From positions 4,216,001-4,280,000 of the forward strand of contig NZ_CP138332.1 in NCBI RefSeq assembly GCF_033955345.1: a stretch of DNA of 64,000 bases, in the 5' to 3' direction. The notes under the pieces were generated by a model that saw only the letters and a program-made list of their open reading frames with translations, was not told the DNA's origin and ran no database searches. This document shows, piece after piece, positions 1 through 8,818 of the stretch. The translations under genes were made by a program, and so were the position numbers. Within the stretch, counting starts at the first letter, position 1. Every line of letters begins with the position of its first letter. Source of the DNA: Sphingobacterium bambusae. GTDB taxonomy: Bacteria > Bacteroidota > Bacteroidia > Sphingobacteriales > Sphingobacteriaceae.

Positions 1-2293
1 GCTGCTCACTGATCAAACTAACTTTATTTTCTATATCCTGCTTTCTATTTTGGCTGTTCGTAATGAAGGCTTGATATTGCTCCTGCTTCGTCTTTACCGA
101 AATAAGCTCATTGTTCAGGCGGTTAAGTAGGTTGCGCAACTCGTCTATCAAATCTTTTTGTGAAGAGATACGCAAGGTTGCCAATCGATCCACGCCATCC
201 ATTTCCTTGCCCTGCAAAGCTTCGATCTGTTGATTAAGTTCTTTGATCTCTTTGCTCAGGTTTTCCAGGTTTTTAGCCCTGCCTATACGTTTTCCTTCAA
301 AAAGCCCCACCGATCCACCACTCAGCCCGAGCATGGTTTTGGAGAACTTTCCTTCTGGATGAAGCACAACGATGTTTTCGCTAGGGAGCTGGTCGCTTAG
401 GCTGTCTGCAGCTTCTGGTTTTAAGAGATATACGTGCTTTAATAGCTGCTCGCACAGATTACTGTATTTCTTGTCTACTTTGATGACAGCTAGCGCTGGC
501 ATGAGCCGATCCGATGGGTGAACATGCGGCTGGCTGTCGGCCGATTGGATAGCATCGAGCACAAAAAAGTTTGCCCGCCCGCGTGAGGCATCGCTCAACA
601 ACTGGATTGCCTGCACGGCTTCCTGTTGGTTTTCCACCACGTAGTGGTTCATGATAGGCTCTAGGTAGTTTTCTATCGCCACACGATATTCCTCTTGGCA
701 GAAGAGGATGTCGGAAAATAAGGGGTATGATTTTTTCCAGCCTGCGTTTTTGCGTAAGAACTTGATCGACTCTGGAAAGCCTTCTAGGTTGTCCACAAGC
801 GATTTGGTAAGGCTGTATTCATTCTGCTTGGCATCCACCAAACGCGACTCACGATTGATTTGGTTGCGCGTCTCGGTCAATTCTTCCTCGATCCCCTGTA
901 TTTCGCGCTGTAGGCTTTCTTCAGCACGTACAGCCGCATCGTATTGCTCTTGTTGCTGTTCTACACGTTCTTCAAGATCGGCTACGGCTACATTAAATTC
1001 GGTAAGTTCTTCCTCTTTACTACTGGCATCAGATACGGTACGTAGCGACTCTTGTTGTAAGGCATCCTGTTGGATGTGGAGCACGGCGATCTCTTTCTCC
1101 AAGGTGTAGATATTGTTTTGCAGAACGGCGCTCTGTTGGGTAAAGGCATCGAGTTTGGCACGCGCCGACACCTGTTGCGTACGTAGCTCGTCCACCTCTG
1201 TTTTATTTTTTGCTATGTCCTGTTGGTAAATATCCAACGTAGATTGCTCTTGGAACAATTCTTCATGGATGCGTTTTAGTGTTTGTACAACATGTTCCAG
1301 CTGTGCTTTGTCTGTATTCAGCTCCGTTGTTAGCCTTGTTTCTTTATCTTGCAGGTGACGTAGCTGTTCATTTTTGATCTTTTTATCCGATTCGTAAGAA
1401 CGGATCTTATTGACGTATTCGTTTGTGCTTTTCTGTTGTGTAGCTAGATTTTTCTCTTTTGAAAGGATGTCATCACGTAATGTTTTCAACTGTTGCTCAC
1501 TGCTGGCGATAATTGTTGTGCTTTCCTGAATAAGTGCTTGTTGCGCCTGCTCTTGCTCGGTTATGCCTTCCAAATCGCTACTGAAACCGTCTAGTCGGTA
1601 ATAGGCTAGACCAACGCTGGCTTCGCGATATTCGTCTTTCAATTGGAAATACTTATCTGCTTTTTTTGCTTGCGTTTCCAGTTGTTTCAAGTTCTTGTTG
1701 ATCTCATATAGCAGATCGTCTACCCGTGATAGGTCGCCCTCCGTATCCTTGAGTTTCGCTAAGGTTTGTTTTTTACGAACTTTGTATTTGGAAATGCCAG
1801 ATGCTTCCTCGAATAAATTGCGCCGAGAATTCTCTTTGTTGTTGATAATCTCGTCGATCATTTTCAACTCGATGATGGAGTAGGAGTCTGCGCCTAGGCC
1901 GGTATCGAGAAAGAGATCTGTAATATCTTTGAGCCTGCATTTAACGTCGTTCAGACGATATTCGCTGTCGCCGTTGCGATAAAGTTTACGGGTAATGGTG
2001 ACCGTCGAAAATTCCGTAGGCAGTAGGTTGGCATTGTTGTCGAATGTGAGAGATACCTCGGCCAGATTCGCTGGTTTACGGTTTACCGTTCCATTGAAAA
2101 TAATATTCTCCATCTTTTCCGAACGCAACATGCGCGTGCTCTGTTCGCCCAATACCCAGCGAATAGCATCAACTACGTTGGACTTTCCACAACCGTTAGG
2201 GCCTACAATGGCCGTAACGCCTTCATTGAAGTTAATGGTGATCTTGTCACCAAAGCTCTTGAAACCCTTGATCTCTAATTTTGTTAACTGCAT
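1..2293 (-). CDS. smc: Chromosome segregation protein SMC, partial (C-terminal part cut by window start)
   Basis: The frame opens at the ATG at 2293 and runs off the left edge without a stop, giving about 764 residues of a protein usually near 1180. Seen: an N-terminal ABC-type head that begins MQLTKLEIKGFKSFGDK, with Walker A GPNGCGKS at residues 31-38 followed by VVDAIRWVLGEQS. A long Gln/Glu/Lys/Leu-rich coiled coil follows, then a hinge at about residues 500-670 containing NHYVVENQQEAVQAI and GLSGGSVGLFEGKRIGRAK, then the return coil. The second coil and the C-terminal head with the signature motif lie outside the window. Known of the family: SMC dimers with ScpA/ScpB compact and segregate chromosomes using ATP. 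The identification is firm. Confidence 0.96.
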   Translation of the reverse strand, partial: MQLTKLEIKGFKSFGDKITINFNEGVTAIVGPNGCGKSNVVDAIRWVLGEQSTRMLRSEKMENIIFNGTVNRKPANLAEVSLTFDNNANLLPTEFSTVTITRKLYRNGDSEYRLNDVKCRLKDITDLFLDTGLGADSYSIIELKMIDEIINNKENSRRNLFEEASGISKYKVRKKQTLAKLKDTEGDLSRVDDLLYEINKNLKQLETQAKKADKYFQLKDEYREASVGLAYYRLDGFSSDLEGITEQEQAQQALIQESTTIIASSEQQLKTLRDDILSKEKNLATQQKSTNEYVNKIRSYESDKKIKNEQLRHLQDKETRLTTELNTDKAQLEHVVQTLKRIHEELFQEQSTLDIYQQDIAKNKTEVDELRTQQVSARAKLDAFTQQSAVLQNNIYTLEKEIAVLHIQQDALQQESLRTVSDASSKEEELTEFNVAVADLEERVEQQQEQYDAAVRAEESLQREIQGIEEELTETRNQINRESRLVDAKQNEYSLTKSLVDNLEGFPESIKFLRKNAGWKKSYPLFSDILFCQEEYRVAIENYLEPIMNHYVVENQQEAVQAIQLLSDASRGRANFFVLDAIQSADSQPHVHPSDRLMPALAVIKVDKKYSNLCEQLLKHVYLLKPEAADSLSDQLPSENIVVLHPEGKFSKTMLGLSGGSVGLFEGKRIGRAKNLENLSKEIKELNQQIEALQGKEMDGVDRLATLRISSQKDLIDELRNLLNRLNNELISVKTKQEQYQAFITNSQNRKQDIENKVSLISEQ

Positions 2294-2466
2294 AGTTGCT
2301 CCCTAAGTACTCGAAAAAATTGAGGACGAAAATACGGATTTTTACACAGAACAAAAATTATCCATTGCTATTCTATTGGAAATGTATGCTTGCATACGCA
2401 AGGACATGGCAACGGGCTTAGCATAGCTCTTCAAGCCTTTCTTAGTTTTAACTAGCTAGCGTAGGG

Positions 2467-3132
2467 TTAATTGGAAATTTTAGCTTTAGCTTTGAGGTAC
2501 ATTTTGCCCATCTCGGGGTCATTAGGATAGCGTTTTTTACCGATATCGAATAATTTTAAAGCTGCACGAGGGTCGTTCTCTAGATAGCGTTTGAGACCAA
2601 GGTTGAATATCAATGTATGTAAGTTGCTGAGAGCCAAAAGAGGCTTCTTTTCCTTGCTTTTGCTTATTTCTTCTTCGATAATCGTGAGAAATTGTTCCGA
2701 TAGTAAATAGTTGCCGGAGTCGAATGCCGCCATAGCCAGGCGTAGTGATTCGATTACTTTGATCTTCCGAAGCTTTTCATCGCTAGCAATAAAAGGATAC
2801 TTCTTTGTCCAGGCTGCTAATTGTGTAAAATTAGTTTTTGCGTCTTTTTGTGCGTTCAGCTTTTTTATAAAAATTGTCGATAGTAAATTTTTAGCGATGC
2901 TATCATTTGGAAGATAGTTGAGGTAGTCTTCGATAATTTCCAAAGACTCATCGAAATGTTCAAATGCATAGGCGGTAACTGCTGCGTTGCGGCGATCTTC
3001 AAAATATTGACTATCGCGTTTGACAAGGCTGTCATTAGTAATGAGTAAATCAACCGTTTGTTGGGCCTTTGAAACGATCGGTAAACAGAGAAAGAAGAAA
3101 CCGTAAAGAGTAATAAGTTGGTTGATGCGCAT
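2467..3132 (-). CDS. Exported TPR-like protein of unknown function
   Basis: This is a 221-residue protein with a clear signal peptide (hydrophobic residues 8-20, cleavage near SKA-QQ at 21-24), so it is periplasmic or surface-facing. The rest is alpha-helical and low in glycine, with tetratricopeptide-like spacing, for example AVTAYAFEHFDESLEIIEDYL at 50-70 and DPRAALKLFDIGKKRYPNDPEMGKMY near the C-terminus. That suggests a protein-protein interaction scaffold. It lies 173 bp upstream of smc on the same strand, so co-transcription is possible but not shown. A box TACCTTTA just upstream of the start differs by one base from the Bacteroidota -7 element. No specific function is recognised. Confidence 0.75.
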   Translation of the reverse strand: MRINQLITLYGFFFLCLPIVSKAQQTVDLLITNDSLVKRDSQYFEDRRNAAVTAYAFEHFDESLEIIEDYLNYLPNDSIAKNLLSTIFIKKLNAQKDAKTNFTQLAAWTKKYPFIASDEKLRKIKVIESLRLAMAAFDSGNYLLSEQFLTIIEEEISKSKEKKPLLALSNLHTLIFNLGLKRYLENDPRAALKLFDIGKKRYPNDPEMGKMYLKAKAKISN

Positions 3133-3212
3133 GGTTGTTCATAATATCAAGTAAAGGTACTTTTTTCTATGAACAATAGCGCGAAGCAATCGTTAGAAGA
3201 TTTTTGTTGAAT

Positions 3213-3251
3213 AAAAAAAGCTTCACCTTACAATTGGGGAAGCTTTTTTAT
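3213..3251. terminator. Rho-independent terminator
   Basis: A run of A, then GCTTCaCC, an 8-base loop, GGgGAAGC and a run of T: a strong hairpin with U-tracts on both strands. It lies 13 bp past the stop of the DUF4397 lipoprotein gene and should terminate it, shielding the TPR-like gene downstream. Confidence 0.85.
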
Positions 3252-3263
3252 CTTTTGCTACAT

Positions 3264-3950
3264 TTAATGTGCTACAACACCAAGGTATAGCGGTGTTGCG
3301 GTATCATCTTTTGTTCCAATTAATATGATAGTGTAATAATAACCTTTTCTAAAAGTGTAATCTGTTCTGCTCGCAATAGTATTACCTTCGGTATCGGTAA
3401 TCTTTAAGGGGATGTTGCCGCTGGTTTTTGCGACAAATGTTTGGTTGCTGACCGCACTTGTTCCTGTTTCCACCGCACGATTGGGGAATGATGCTGTTGA
3501 CTCGGACCCTAAGAATAGGTTTACGTTGCCTATGCCATTCGCTAGATTTAAGAATCTGCATGCACTTTGTTCACCGAGGTTGGCGACACTTTTGTCTTCG
3601 ATAAATGCAAATTTAGCATTGTCTGCATTTCCGTAAATAATGGATGAGTATGCCGTGCTGTCTTTGATAACGAGGTTGGTGTCTACTAATGATTGATTTC
3701 CGTTGTTTGAAAAAATCGAGAGATTTCTTTCGCCCACCAACATGCTGGCTACAGAGAAGCTTTTGTATGCCAAAGGTAGCGTGCCGATTGACGTACGGAA
3801 ATAGACACTTTCCATTTCAGAATAGCCATTGATGAATGTCATGAAGCCTTGCGGCGGACGTACATAATCATCATTGTCTTTCAAACAACTGCTCAGTGTC
3901 ATGATGCCCAAGATCAGGCAAATAAAGGATTGTATAGATAACTTTTTCAT
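3264..3950 (-). CDS. DUF4397 domain lipoprotein
   Basis: This 228-residue lipoprotein begins MKKLSIQSFICLILGIM and has a lipobox LSSC, with the lipidated cysteine at residue 22, followed by an acidic linker (LKDNDD). The body matches the DUF4397 pattern seen in Bacteroidota lipoproteins: FMTFINGYSEMESVYF (a small-molecule-like name strand), then repeated beta segments with NLSIFSNN, ACRFLNLANG and GNVNLFLGSES, ending in a TFRKGYYYTIILIG strand. DUF4397 proteins are predicted to be beta-rich and cell-envelope associated, and no activity is established. The gene is monocistronic, with its own terminator immediately downstream. Confidence 0.85.
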   Translation of the reverse strand: MKKLSIQSFICLILGIMTLSSCLKDNDDYVRPPQGFMTFINGYSEMESVYFRTSIGTLPLAYKSFSVASMLVGERNLSIFSNNGNQSLVDTNLVIKDSTAYSSIIYGNADNAKFAFIEDKSVANLGEQSACRFLNLANGIGNVNLFLGSESTASFPNRAVETGTSAVSNQTFVAKTSGNIPLKITDTEGNTIASRTDYTFRKGYYYTIILIGTKDDTATPLYLGVVAH

Positions 3951-4025
3951 GCGTCGTTAATTTGCAAATAATACGCAAGGAAGAAAGTAAGTGCTACAGC
4001 TTCTTGAAAAAATAAATTTAAAACA

Positions 4026-4052
4026 GGATCAATAGCGCAATGTTATTGATCC
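4026..4052 (-). terminator. Stem-loop terminator overlapping the EamA stop codon
   Basis: A perfect 9-bp inverted repeat, GGATCAATA / TATTGATCC, with a 9-base loop contains the stop codon of the EamA gene. Read on the minus strand it is followed by a T-rich stretch (TGTTTTAAATTTATTTTTTC). This fits a terminator, although the T-run is broken. Confidence 0.6.
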
Positions 4053-5143
4053 GTTGTTTTCTTTTTCTCATGCTTACTGTTGAACTGCGCGATTTCAATA
4101 ATTCGCGGGATACTGCTTTTGGGGGCCATCTCCCGTAGTTTTTTTATGCGTTTTGCTCTTTTGTAAACTTTGAATTTCTTATTGTCTCGATAGAGATTCC
4201 AATTCATAAGTAATACACTGAGCAAAACAACAACAAGTCCACCGATTTGAAGTACACTGACGTGATGGCTTGTGAAATAATGAGCTAAAATTAACGCAAC
4301 GATGGGGTTGATGTAAGCATAGGTACTAACTTCTGTCGCTGGCCGATGCTGCAATAGCCAAATATAGCTCCCAAAAGCCAAGATGGAGCCCATCGTTGCC
4401 AAATAGGCCATCGCTCCCCAGTCGACAAGTCGTACTGACGCAATATCAAAACGGGCATATTCGCCGCTTAGTACTGCTACTAAGGTAAAGGCAATACCGG
4501 CTGATACCATTTGCCAAGCTGTCTTCACCATCACGTGCAGATCTTCCTGCTCGCCTTTACTCTCCCGATCCCGCTTCTCTTTGCTGTATTTGGAAATCAA
4601 GGATCCAACGGTCCAGCCGATGGTGCCCAGCATAAGGACGATCATGGCTATCAATTTCATATCTTGATGCTGCTCGTTCGCGTCGTCCGTGAAGAGCTGC
4701 TCCGCAAACAGCATGCACACGCCCAAAAATCCAAAAATGAGACCGATAACGATCGGGGGACTAGAGAAGTTTTGTTTCCACTTCGGTTTGTCGAAAAGAA
4801 TAAACCATATGGCAGCAGCAGAAGAAAGGATGGTGACGATCGCGCTGGATATGTACTGTTCTGACCAAATAATGGCGGCCATATCCACAAACAACAGTAA
4901 AAAACCGATGAAAAGGGCGTCTTTAACAGCTGATTTGATGTATAATTTATAGCCGCGCGCCCAGCAGTAGCTCATCAGAAGTGTGCCCGCAATAAAAAAA
5001 CGGATAGAACCCAATACAAAAGGGCTAAAGCTCTCTAGCGCCTTTTCAATAAAGAAAAAGGTAGATCCCCATACGATGTATACCACCAAATAGGCGAAAA
5101 CGATGCTCGCTGTTGCTGGTGTCCCTTGCTGCTGTGTTTTCAT
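4043..5143 (-). CDS. EamA/DMT-family transporter
   Basis: This 366-residue integral membrane protein has about ten hydrophobic helices arranged as two EamA repeats (roughly 14-150 and 180-315). The first helix carries VVYIVWGSTFFFIEKALESF, typical of the 10-TMS drug/metabolite exporters related to RhaT and YdcZ. The C-terminal 45 residues are strongly basic and cytoplasmic (RDNKKFKVYKRAKRIKK). The gene follows an Lrp/AsnC regulator gene with a one-base gap, so the two form an operon. Lrp-controlled EamA proteins are often amino-acid exporters, which makes export of an amino acid or similar metabolite the best guess. The substrate cannot be read from the sequence. Confidence 0.88.
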   Translation of the reverse strand: MKTQQQGTPATASIVFAYLVVYIVWGSTFFFIEKALESFSPFVLGSIRFFIAGTLLMSYCWARGYKLYIKSAVKDALFIGFLLLFVDMAAIIWSEQYISSAIVTILSSAAAIWFILFDKPKWKQNFSSPPIVIGLIFGFLGVCMLFAEQLFTDDANEQHQDMKLIAMIVLMLGTIGWTVGSLISKYSKEKRDRESKGEQEDLHVMVKTAWQMVSAGIAFTLVAVLSGEYARFDIASVRLVDWGAMAYLATMGSILAFGSYIWLLQHRPATEVSTYAYINPIVALILAHYFTSHHVSVLQIGGLVVVLLSVLLMNWNLYRDNKKFKVYKRAKRIKKLREMAPKSSIPRIIEIAQFNSKHEKKKTTDQ

Positions 5144-5144
5144 T

Positions 5145-5624
5145 TTATTTTTTTGTTGGAATAACCAACTTTTGTTCTTCTTTTACAGTTTCTAAAACGA
5201 TCGTCGTGCGTGTGGAAATGATGCCTTCGATCTTCCCTAGTGAGTTGCGCATTAAATCAACGAGCCCAGCAGCGTCGTTCGTACGCACTTTGATTAAATA
5301 ACCGTCATCACCTGCAATGTCGTGTACCTCCTGTACTTCCGGGATTTCTGCCAACAGAAAACCGACCTTTTGTACGCCGATGATATCTTGAGCTTTGATG
5401 AAAATAAAAGATAACATCTTTTGGTCGAGTGCATGGGGATTGATTTTTGCATTGTATTGCAAAATCACCTCCTTCTGCTCTAACTTTTTGACACGCTCTA
5501 AAATAGCAGACGGTGCCATACCAAGCTCTCGCGCTATATCAGCATTGTTTGTACGCGCGTTATCCTGCATAATACGCAAGATCTGGTAGTCGATCTGATC
5601 GAGATTATATTCAAGTTTTGCCAT
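5145..5624 (-). CDS. Lrp/AsnC-family transcriptional regulator
   Basis: This 159-residue protein has an N-terminal helix-turn-helix (NADIARELGMAPSAILERVK, about 27-46) and a C-terminal RAM ligand-binding domain (about 70-155, with the EVQEVHDIAGDDGYLIKVR core). That is the full architecture and length of the Lrp/AsnC family, whose members sense amino acids as octamers. It is the first gene of an operon with an EamA exporter, so it probably controls that exporter in response to its substrate. The ATG at 5624 is supported by a well-formed promoter whose -7 box ends only 7 bases upstream. An 11-bp inverted repeat further upstream may be its own binding site. Confidence 0.93.
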   Translation of the reverse strand: MAKLEYNLDQIDYQILRIMQDNARTNNADIARELGMAPSAILERVKKLEQKEVILQYNAKINPHALDQKMLSFIFIKAQDIIGVQKVGFLLAEIPEVQEVHDIAGDDGYLIKVRTNDAAGLVDLMRNSLGKIEGIISTRTTIVLETVKEEQKLVIPTKK

Positions 5625-5631
5625 AACGCTG

Positions 5632-5662
5632 CAAAATTAATCATTAAAGAATTATATTCAAA
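5632..5662 (-). promoter_or_regulatory. Promoter of the lrp-EamA operon
   Basis: On the minus strand, TTTG (5662-5659), exactly 19 bases and TAATTTTG (5639-5632) match the Bacteroidota sigma-factor consensus TTTG-N19-TAnnTTTG in both boxes and spacing. The lrp ATG begins 7 bases beyond the -7 box, so the transcript should be leaderless or nearly so. Confidence 0.75.
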
Positions 5663-5679
5663 ATTTTATAATCATTATT

Positions 5680-5721
5680 GAATAATATTCTATTGTGAAT
5701 ATTTTATTTAGAATATTATTC
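5680..5721. promoter_or_regulatory. Inverted repeat, candidate Lrp operator
   Basis: GAATAATATTC (5680-5690) and its exact reverse complement GAATATTATTC (5711-5721) flank another GAATATT at 5697-5703. The arms are 31 bp apart centre to centre, about three helical turns. Lrp-family sites are AT-rich dyads spaced by whole turns. The repeat sits just upstream of the -33 box of the lrp promoter in the divergent region, so autoregulation is plausible. Confidence 0.45.
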
Positions 5722-5814
5722 CATTTGAGTTGTTTTGAAATGCCTTTTTGTGCGTTTTTATTTTAGAATAAGGTTAAATAACGCAAAGACTTGGGGATTG
5801 ATCCAGCAATTAAG

Positions 5815-5822
5815 TAGATTTG
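5815..5822 (+). promoter_or_regulatory. -7 box of the FAD/Fe-S dehydrogenase gene
   Basis: TAGATTTG fits TAnnTTTG. An imperfect -33 element (TTGG at 5791) lies 20 bases upstream. Transcription would start near 5829, which supports the GTG at 5845 as the first usable start codon. Confidence 0.5.
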
Positions 5823-5844
5823 CTTCTATAAAAATACTAAAATC

Positions 5845-8769
5845 GTGCTAATAATAGATAAGCTGCGCCAACTTTCTGACCTACTTGCGGGTGATTTGTT
5901 TTATGATGCTACCGTTGCAAAACACCAAACTATGCGTTTGGCTTACGCTACGGACGCCTCTGTTTACCAAGAGTTGCCGCTCGCCGTTGCGATACCCAGT
6001 GGAAAAGCAGATATAAAACACCTCATTTCCTTTGCACGTGATACAGGTATTACGCTTATCCCGCGTACTGCGGGAACTTCATTGGCTGGTCAAGTTGTAG
6101 GTTCGGGCATCGTGTTGGACATTTCTCGCTTCTTTAACCAAGTGCTGGAACTAAACGTTCAGGAACGTTGGGTGCGTGTGGAGCCGGGGGTAATTCGGGA
6201 CGACTTAAACAGTTATCTTAAGCCCTTTGGTTTGATGTTTGGCCCTGAAACGAGCACCGCCAACCGCGCAATGATTGGTGGAATGATTGGCAACAATTCC
6301 TCGGGATTACATTCGATCGTTTGGGGAGATACAAGACAAAATTTGCTACAGGCAACAGTTATGCTAGATGATGCTTCCGAGGTACAGTTTGAACCTTTGG
6401 ATGGCGCATCGCTCTTTCAAAAGTTGGCTTCCACTAGCCGAGAGGGCGAAATCTATCGTGCATTGAATGATTTACTGAGTAATGATGCGAATGTAGAGGC
6501 TATAAAATCGGGGTATCCGAAGAAGACGCTGAGTCGCCGAAATACAGGCTATGCGCTAGATTTTTTGATCGATAGCGATAAGCCTTTTAACTTATGTCAG
6601 CTGTTAGCAGGATCGGAAGGGACATTGGGTATTATTATGGAAGCCAAATTAAAGTTGATGCCTCTGCCGCCTCAAGAGATTGGTTTGGTCTGTATTCATT
6701 TTTCGGATATGATCGAGTGTATGCACGGTAACGTGCTGGCGCTGACGCACCAACCGGAAGCGTCCGAACTGGTAGATAAATATATATTGGACTTTACCGT
6801 TGGCCACCCGACTTATCAATATAATCGATTTTTCTTGGAAGGCGATCCGCAGGCACTGCTGATCGTTGAGTTTCGGGCAGGAAGTAAAGAGGAGCTCGCA
6901 AGAAAGGCTGCTGCATTGATTCAAGATATGAAAGATAAGGGATTGGGCTATGCCTACCCCTTTGTGACAGGAATGGCAGAAACCAATCTAGTGTGGGATG
7001 TGCGCAAGGCCGGACTGGGCTTGATACGGAATTTACCGGGTGATGAGCAGCCAGTAAATCTGATCGAGGATTGTGCCGTGGCGCCCGAAGATCTGCCAGC
7101 CTACGTAGCGGACGTGCAAGCGCTTCTTGCGGAAGAGGGGGTGCATGCCTCGTATTATGCACATGCTGGAGCTGGCGAGCTGCATATCGAGCCCTTCGTT
7201 AACTTGAAGACAGCCGAAGGAAAACGTACCTTCCGCACCATCTTGGACCGGACGACGGATTTGGTGCTTAAATACAACGGATCGCTAAGCGGCGAGCATG
7301 GTGATGGTCGCCTGCGTGGGGAATTTATTGGTAAGGTGTTGGGCGAGCAGGTTTACGCCCTATTAAAACAGACAAAAAGCATCTTTGACCCTTGTGGTAT
7401 TTTCAATGCTAATAAAATTGTCGATACGCCGCCCATGGATACAGCATTGCGCTATGATACGACCTACAAGGGATCGGATATTCCTACTTACTTCGACTTT
7501 AAAAAGGATGAGAGTATATTGCGTTTGGCGGAAAAGTGTTCAGGTTCAGGTGATTGTCGTAAGACGGAGGTTTCCGGAGGAACGATGTGTCCATCATTTA
7601 TGGCTACGCGCGATGAAAAGGATACGACACGTGCCCGAGCAAATATGTTGCGTCAATTTTTGACGAATTCTACGCAGCGCAATCGTTTTGATCATGAAGA
7701 AATCAAAGAGGTGATGGATCTTTGTCTGAGCTGTAAAGCCTGTAAAAGCGAATGTCCTTCTCGGGTTGATGTGGCCAAAATGAAGGCGGAGTTTCTACAG
7801 CATTACTATGATGAACATGGCGCATCATTTCGATCATCCTTGATTGCAAATTTTACCAAAAGCCAACAGCTTGGTTCTTATGTAGCGCCATTGTACAACA
7901 TGATTGTAGAGACGCCTTTATTGGCGGGTATGGTGAAAAGAATCGCAGGATTTGCAGCAGCGCGATCGTTGCCCAATGTGCATTTTACGACACTTTCTCA
8001 ATGGATTGCTAAGCAGCGTCGAGTTTCTTCGGCACGGCGTAAGGTTTATCTTTTCAGTGATGAGTTTACTGAATACAACGATACGGCAATAGGTATTACG
8101 GCCTATAAACTACTCACTGCTTTGGGGTATGAAGTTATTGTGCCCCAGCACTTAGAGAGCGGGCGTACTTATCTTTCTAAAGGATTTGTGAAAAAGGCCA
8201 AAGAGATAGCGAATAAGAATGTGACCTTGCTGCATCCATTGGTTTCGGAAGAGACGCCTTTGCTGGGAATCGAGCCGTCGGCTATTGTAACTTTTCGTGA
8301 TGAATACTTGGATTTGGTGGATGAAACAAACCGTACGAAAGCTGGTGAATTGGCAAAGCATGCGGTGATGATCGACGAGTTTTTGGTACGCGAAATGGAG
8401 GCTGGACATATATCGTCGGCACATTTTCACCAAGATGTAAAGCATATTAAACTCCATGGGCATTGCTATCAAAAAGCATTTCATTTGGTTGGGTATACCG
8501 AGCGTATACTCTCCCTTCCGAAGGGCTATCAGGTAGAGTTGATCCCCTCCGGGTGTTGCGGTATGGCGGGCTCATTTGGGTATGAAAAAGAACATTACGA
8601 AGTTTCGATGCGCGTGGCAGAGCTGGTATTGCTTCCTGCTGTCCGTACTGCCGCAGCAGAGACGGTCATCGCCGCAGCCGGTACATCCTGTAGGCACCAA
8701 ATTAAAGACGGAGCACAGCGTAAATCCTACCACCCCGTTGAAATATTGTATGATGCTTTACTGCGCTAA
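5845..8769 (+). CDS. FAD-linked oxidase / Fe-S dehydrogenase fusion (D-2-hydroxyacid dehydrogenase type)
   Basis: This 974-residue protein starts at GTG. Seen in order: a PCMH-type FAD-binding domain (about 45-250, with IPRTAGTSLAGQVVGSG and FGPETSTANRAMIGGMIGNN), a FAD-oxidase C-terminal domain (about 280-530, ending LSGEHGDGRLRGEFIG), and two ferredoxin-like cysteine clusters (near 560-580, and CLSCKACKSECP near 626). Last come CCG-type cysteine motifs (HGHCYQKAFH near 872, PSGCCGMAGSFGYE near 900). This is the GlcD-GlcF/YdiJ-type fusion, oxidising D-2-hydroxy acids such as D-lactate or D-2-hydroxyglutarate and passing electrons to the respiratory chain. The exact substrate is not readable. 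It is divergent from the lrp operon and appears to be transcribed alone. Confidence 0.9.
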   Translation: MLIIDKLRQLSDLLAGDLFYDATVAKHQTMRLAYATDASVYQELPLAVAIPSGKADIKHLISFARDTGITLIPRTAGTSLAGQVVGSGIVLDISRFFNQVLELNVQERWVRVEPGVIRDDLNSYLKPFGLMFGPETSTANRAMIGGMIGNNSSGLHSIVWGDTRQNLLQATVMLDDASEVQFEPLDGASLFQKLASTSREGEIYRALNDLLSNDANVEAIKSGYPKKTLSRRNTGYALDFLIDSDKPFNLCQLLAGSEGTLGIIMEAKLKLMPLPPQEIGLVCIHFSDMIECMHGNVLALTHQPEASELVDKYILDFTVGHPTYQYNRFFLEGDPQALLIVEFRAGSKEELARKAAALIQDMKDKGLGYAYPFVTGMAETNLVWDVRKAGLGLIRNLPGDEQPVNLIEDCAVAPEDLPAYVADVQALLAEEGVHASYYAHAGAGELHIEPFVNLKTAEGKRTFRTILDRTTDLVLKYNGSLSGEHGDGRLRGEFIGKVLGEQVYALLKQTKSIFDPCGIFNANKIVDTPPMDTALRYDTTYKGSDIPTYFDFKKDESILRLAEKCSGSGDCRKTEVSGGTMCPSFMATRDEKDTTRARANMLRQFLTNSTQRNRFDHEEIKEVMDLCLSCKACKSECPSRVDVAKMKAEFLQHYYDEHGASFRSSLIANFTKSQQLGSYVAPLYNMIVETPLLAGMVKRIAGFAAARSLPNVHFTTLSQWIAKQRRVSSARRKVYLFSDEFTEYNDTAIGITAYKLLTALGYEVIVPQHLESGRTYLSKGFVKKAKEIANKNVTLLHPLVSEETPLLGIEPSAIVTFRDEYLDLVDETNRTKAGELAKHAVMIDEFLVREMEAGHISSAHFHQDVKHIKLHGHCYQKAFHLVGYTERILSLPKGYQVELIPSGCCGMAGSFGYEKEHYEVSMRVAELVLLPAVRTAAAETVIAAAGTSCRHQIKDGAQRKSYHPVEILYDALLR

Positions 8770-8818
8770 CAAAACAATTAGATGTGTATATTGTTATCCA
8801 TAAATAAATAGCTAACGT

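Noticed and set aside
6649..7162. Antisense reading frames inside the FAD/Fe-S dehydrogenase gene
   Set aside because: They lie wholly within a long, well-conserved gene and show low-quality composition; they are shadows of its codon usage.
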